Shown here one piece after another: positions 5,705 to 6,261 of a DNA stretch of 6,261 bases. Both the position numbers and the translations under genes were made by a program. Under the pieces are notes generated by a model, which saw only the letters and a list, made by a program, of their open reading frames with translations, made no database searches and was not told where the DNA came from. Source of the stretch: Bacteroidota bacterium (GTDB lineage Bacteria > Bacteroidota > Ignavibacteria > Ignavibacteriales > Ignavibacteriaceae); contig JAEXTA010000063.1 of assembly GCA_023453665.1 (NCBI GenBank), positions 1 to 6,261 on the forward strand, in the 5' to 3' direction. Position 1 is the stretch's first letter. Every line of letters starts with the position of its first letter.

Positions 5705-5811
5705 CAAAACCAATTAACGCTGAAATAAAAACCCTTATGCAAATCCCCGGTGTTGGTAAATCCATCGCACAGGATTTAATTGATATCGGGATAAAATCAA
5801 GTTTAATCTAG
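5701..5811 (+). pseudogene. Truncated Cdd1-like ('pathogenicity locus') helix-hairpin-helix ORF
   Basis: A 36-residue ORF whose ATG overlaps the stop of the propeller gene (ATGA, 5701-5704). It reads MTKPINAEIK, then TLMQIPGVGKSIAQDLIDIG, then IKSSLI and a TAG. The core IPGVGKSIAQDLIDIGIKS is a helix-hairpin-helix DNA-binding motif and matches the start of Cdd1/pathogenicity-locus proteins as I remember them. Those are about 90 residues long and continue with S-x-x-DLKG and a C-terminal DRCVLYVFR block. None of that is present in any forward frame downstream: after the TAG the same frame gives 14 codons (ending KKIEELFP) and then TAA TAA. It therefore looks like a decayed or truncated gene. 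A genuine micro-protein is possible, since the coupled start would permit translation. Family assignment rests on a short motif. Confidence 0.55.
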
Positions 5812-6006
5812 CACCATTATTTCATTGCTAAGAAGATTGAAGAGCTTTTCCCATAATAAGAACTAAGAGTTTTATTTCTGATACGTTAATGATATATAGT
5901 ATGTGATTTTTCACCTTGATAGCTATAAAATAATTCTCTTGAAGTTTGTATTTACTTTAACAGAATTAAAGATTACAATTGCTGTAGAATTAATACTAAA
6001 TAAAGC

Positions 6007-6010
6007 AGGA
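6007..6010 (+). promoter_or_regulatory. Ribosome binding site for the gene at 6018
   Basis: AGGA (in GCAGGA) lies 7 bases before the ATG at 6018. It is the best-spaced Shine-Dalgarno sequence in the 3' half of the window and supports that start. Confidence 0.55.
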
Positions 6011-6017
6011 TAGTATT

Positions 6018-6261
6018 ATGAATACCTTATTAAATTTTATTTTCTGCCTTTCACTTCTACCACTCAGTTTTTTATATCCACAGTGGGAAATGATAAACAG
6101 CCCTAATGCAACCCCTGATGTTCGAAATGTCGTTAGTCATCCTGATGGTTATTTATTAACGATTACAGCCCAGTATGAAGTTTTCAGAAGTGATACCAAT
6201 AAAACAAACTGGCAGAAAATTTCGACAGTATCAGACGAGATAAAATGTCTTGCAGTTACGC
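6018..6261 (+). CDS. Exported protein, N-terminal part (probable propeller/sialidase-like)
   Basis: An open frame from the ATG at 6018 to the window edge (81 full codons, no stop). The first 22 or so residues look like a Sec signal peptide: short N-region MNTLLN, hydrophobic FIFCLSLLPLSFLYP, then QW, the same mature start (Q-W) as the propeller protein upstream. The following residues include VRNVVSHPDGYLLTIT and VFRSDTNKTNWQKIS. These resemble the opening of BNR/Asp-box propeller proteins, where a fluctuating strand ends in RS-D-x-x-x-x-W. There is no lipobox: C10 sits within the hydrophobic core. It is likely secreted, perhaps also via T9SS, but the C-terminus is not visible. AGGA 7 bases upstream supports the start. 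The family is a tentative reading; the export prediction is firmer. Confidence 0.65.
   Translation, partial: MNTLLNFIFCLSLLPLSFLYPQWEMINSPNATPDVRNVVSHPDGYLLTITAQYEVFRSDTNKTNWQKISTVSDEIKCLAVT

Noticed and set aside
5812..6017. Continuation of the Cdd1-like gene by frameshift, or an RNA gene, in the intergenic region
   Set aside because: All three forward frames stop quickly without DLKG or DRCVLYVFR-like sequence, and no convincing tRNA or structured RNA fold was visible.

Overview
The window reads as a moderately AT-rich bacterial chromosome fragment with every supported gene on the + strand. The best taxonomic clue is the C-terminus of the large secreted protein: a type IX secretion (T9SS) type A sorting domain containing NYPNPFNPTTKISYTLP. 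This wording is typical of Ignavibacteria and related Bacteroidota/Chlorobiota lineages, and also occurs in some candidate phyla of the FCB group. TGA, TAA and TAG all appear to act as normal stops.

Layout. (1) Positions 1-411: the 3' part of a gene that begins before the window, encoding the C-terminal SRPBCC/AHSA1-like half of a DUF4287-type protein. (2) 412-599: intergenic, with a perfect-stem hairpin resembling a dispersed palindromic repeat and a pyrimidine-rich tract. (3) 600-3463: a two-gene metabolic unit, a PLP-dependent aspartate-type aminotransferase followed through an ATGA overlap by ATP-dependent phosphoenolpyruvate carboxykinase (pckA). The pckA reading frame is broken by one in-frame TGA at codon 109; the frame continues with good homology on both sides. 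(4) 3464-3610: intergenic, with a purine-rich tract and a 10-bp-stem hairpin that probably ends the pckA transcript. (5) 3611-5704: a 697-residue exported protein with a signal peptide, 14 Ycf48/BNR-like repeats at an almost exact 41-residue period, and the T9SS tail. (6) 5701-5811: a 36-codon helix-hairpin-helix ORF, overlapping the previous stop by ATGA, that looks like the truncated start of a Cdd1 ('pathogenicity locus') family protein. (7) 5812-6017: intergenic, nothing convincing seen. (8) 6018-6261: the start of another exported protein, running off the window.

How the genes relate. The aminotransferase and PEPCK form a logical pair: aspartate to oxaloacetate, then oxaloacetate to phosphoenolpyruvate, joining amino-acid metabolism to gluconeogenesis. 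The 3' half looks like a surface/secreted-protein neighbourhood and has no evident functional link to that pair. I did not find a new defence or mobile system. The points most worth checking are the interrupted pckA, the regular 14-blade propeller array, and the truncated HhH gene coupled to it.
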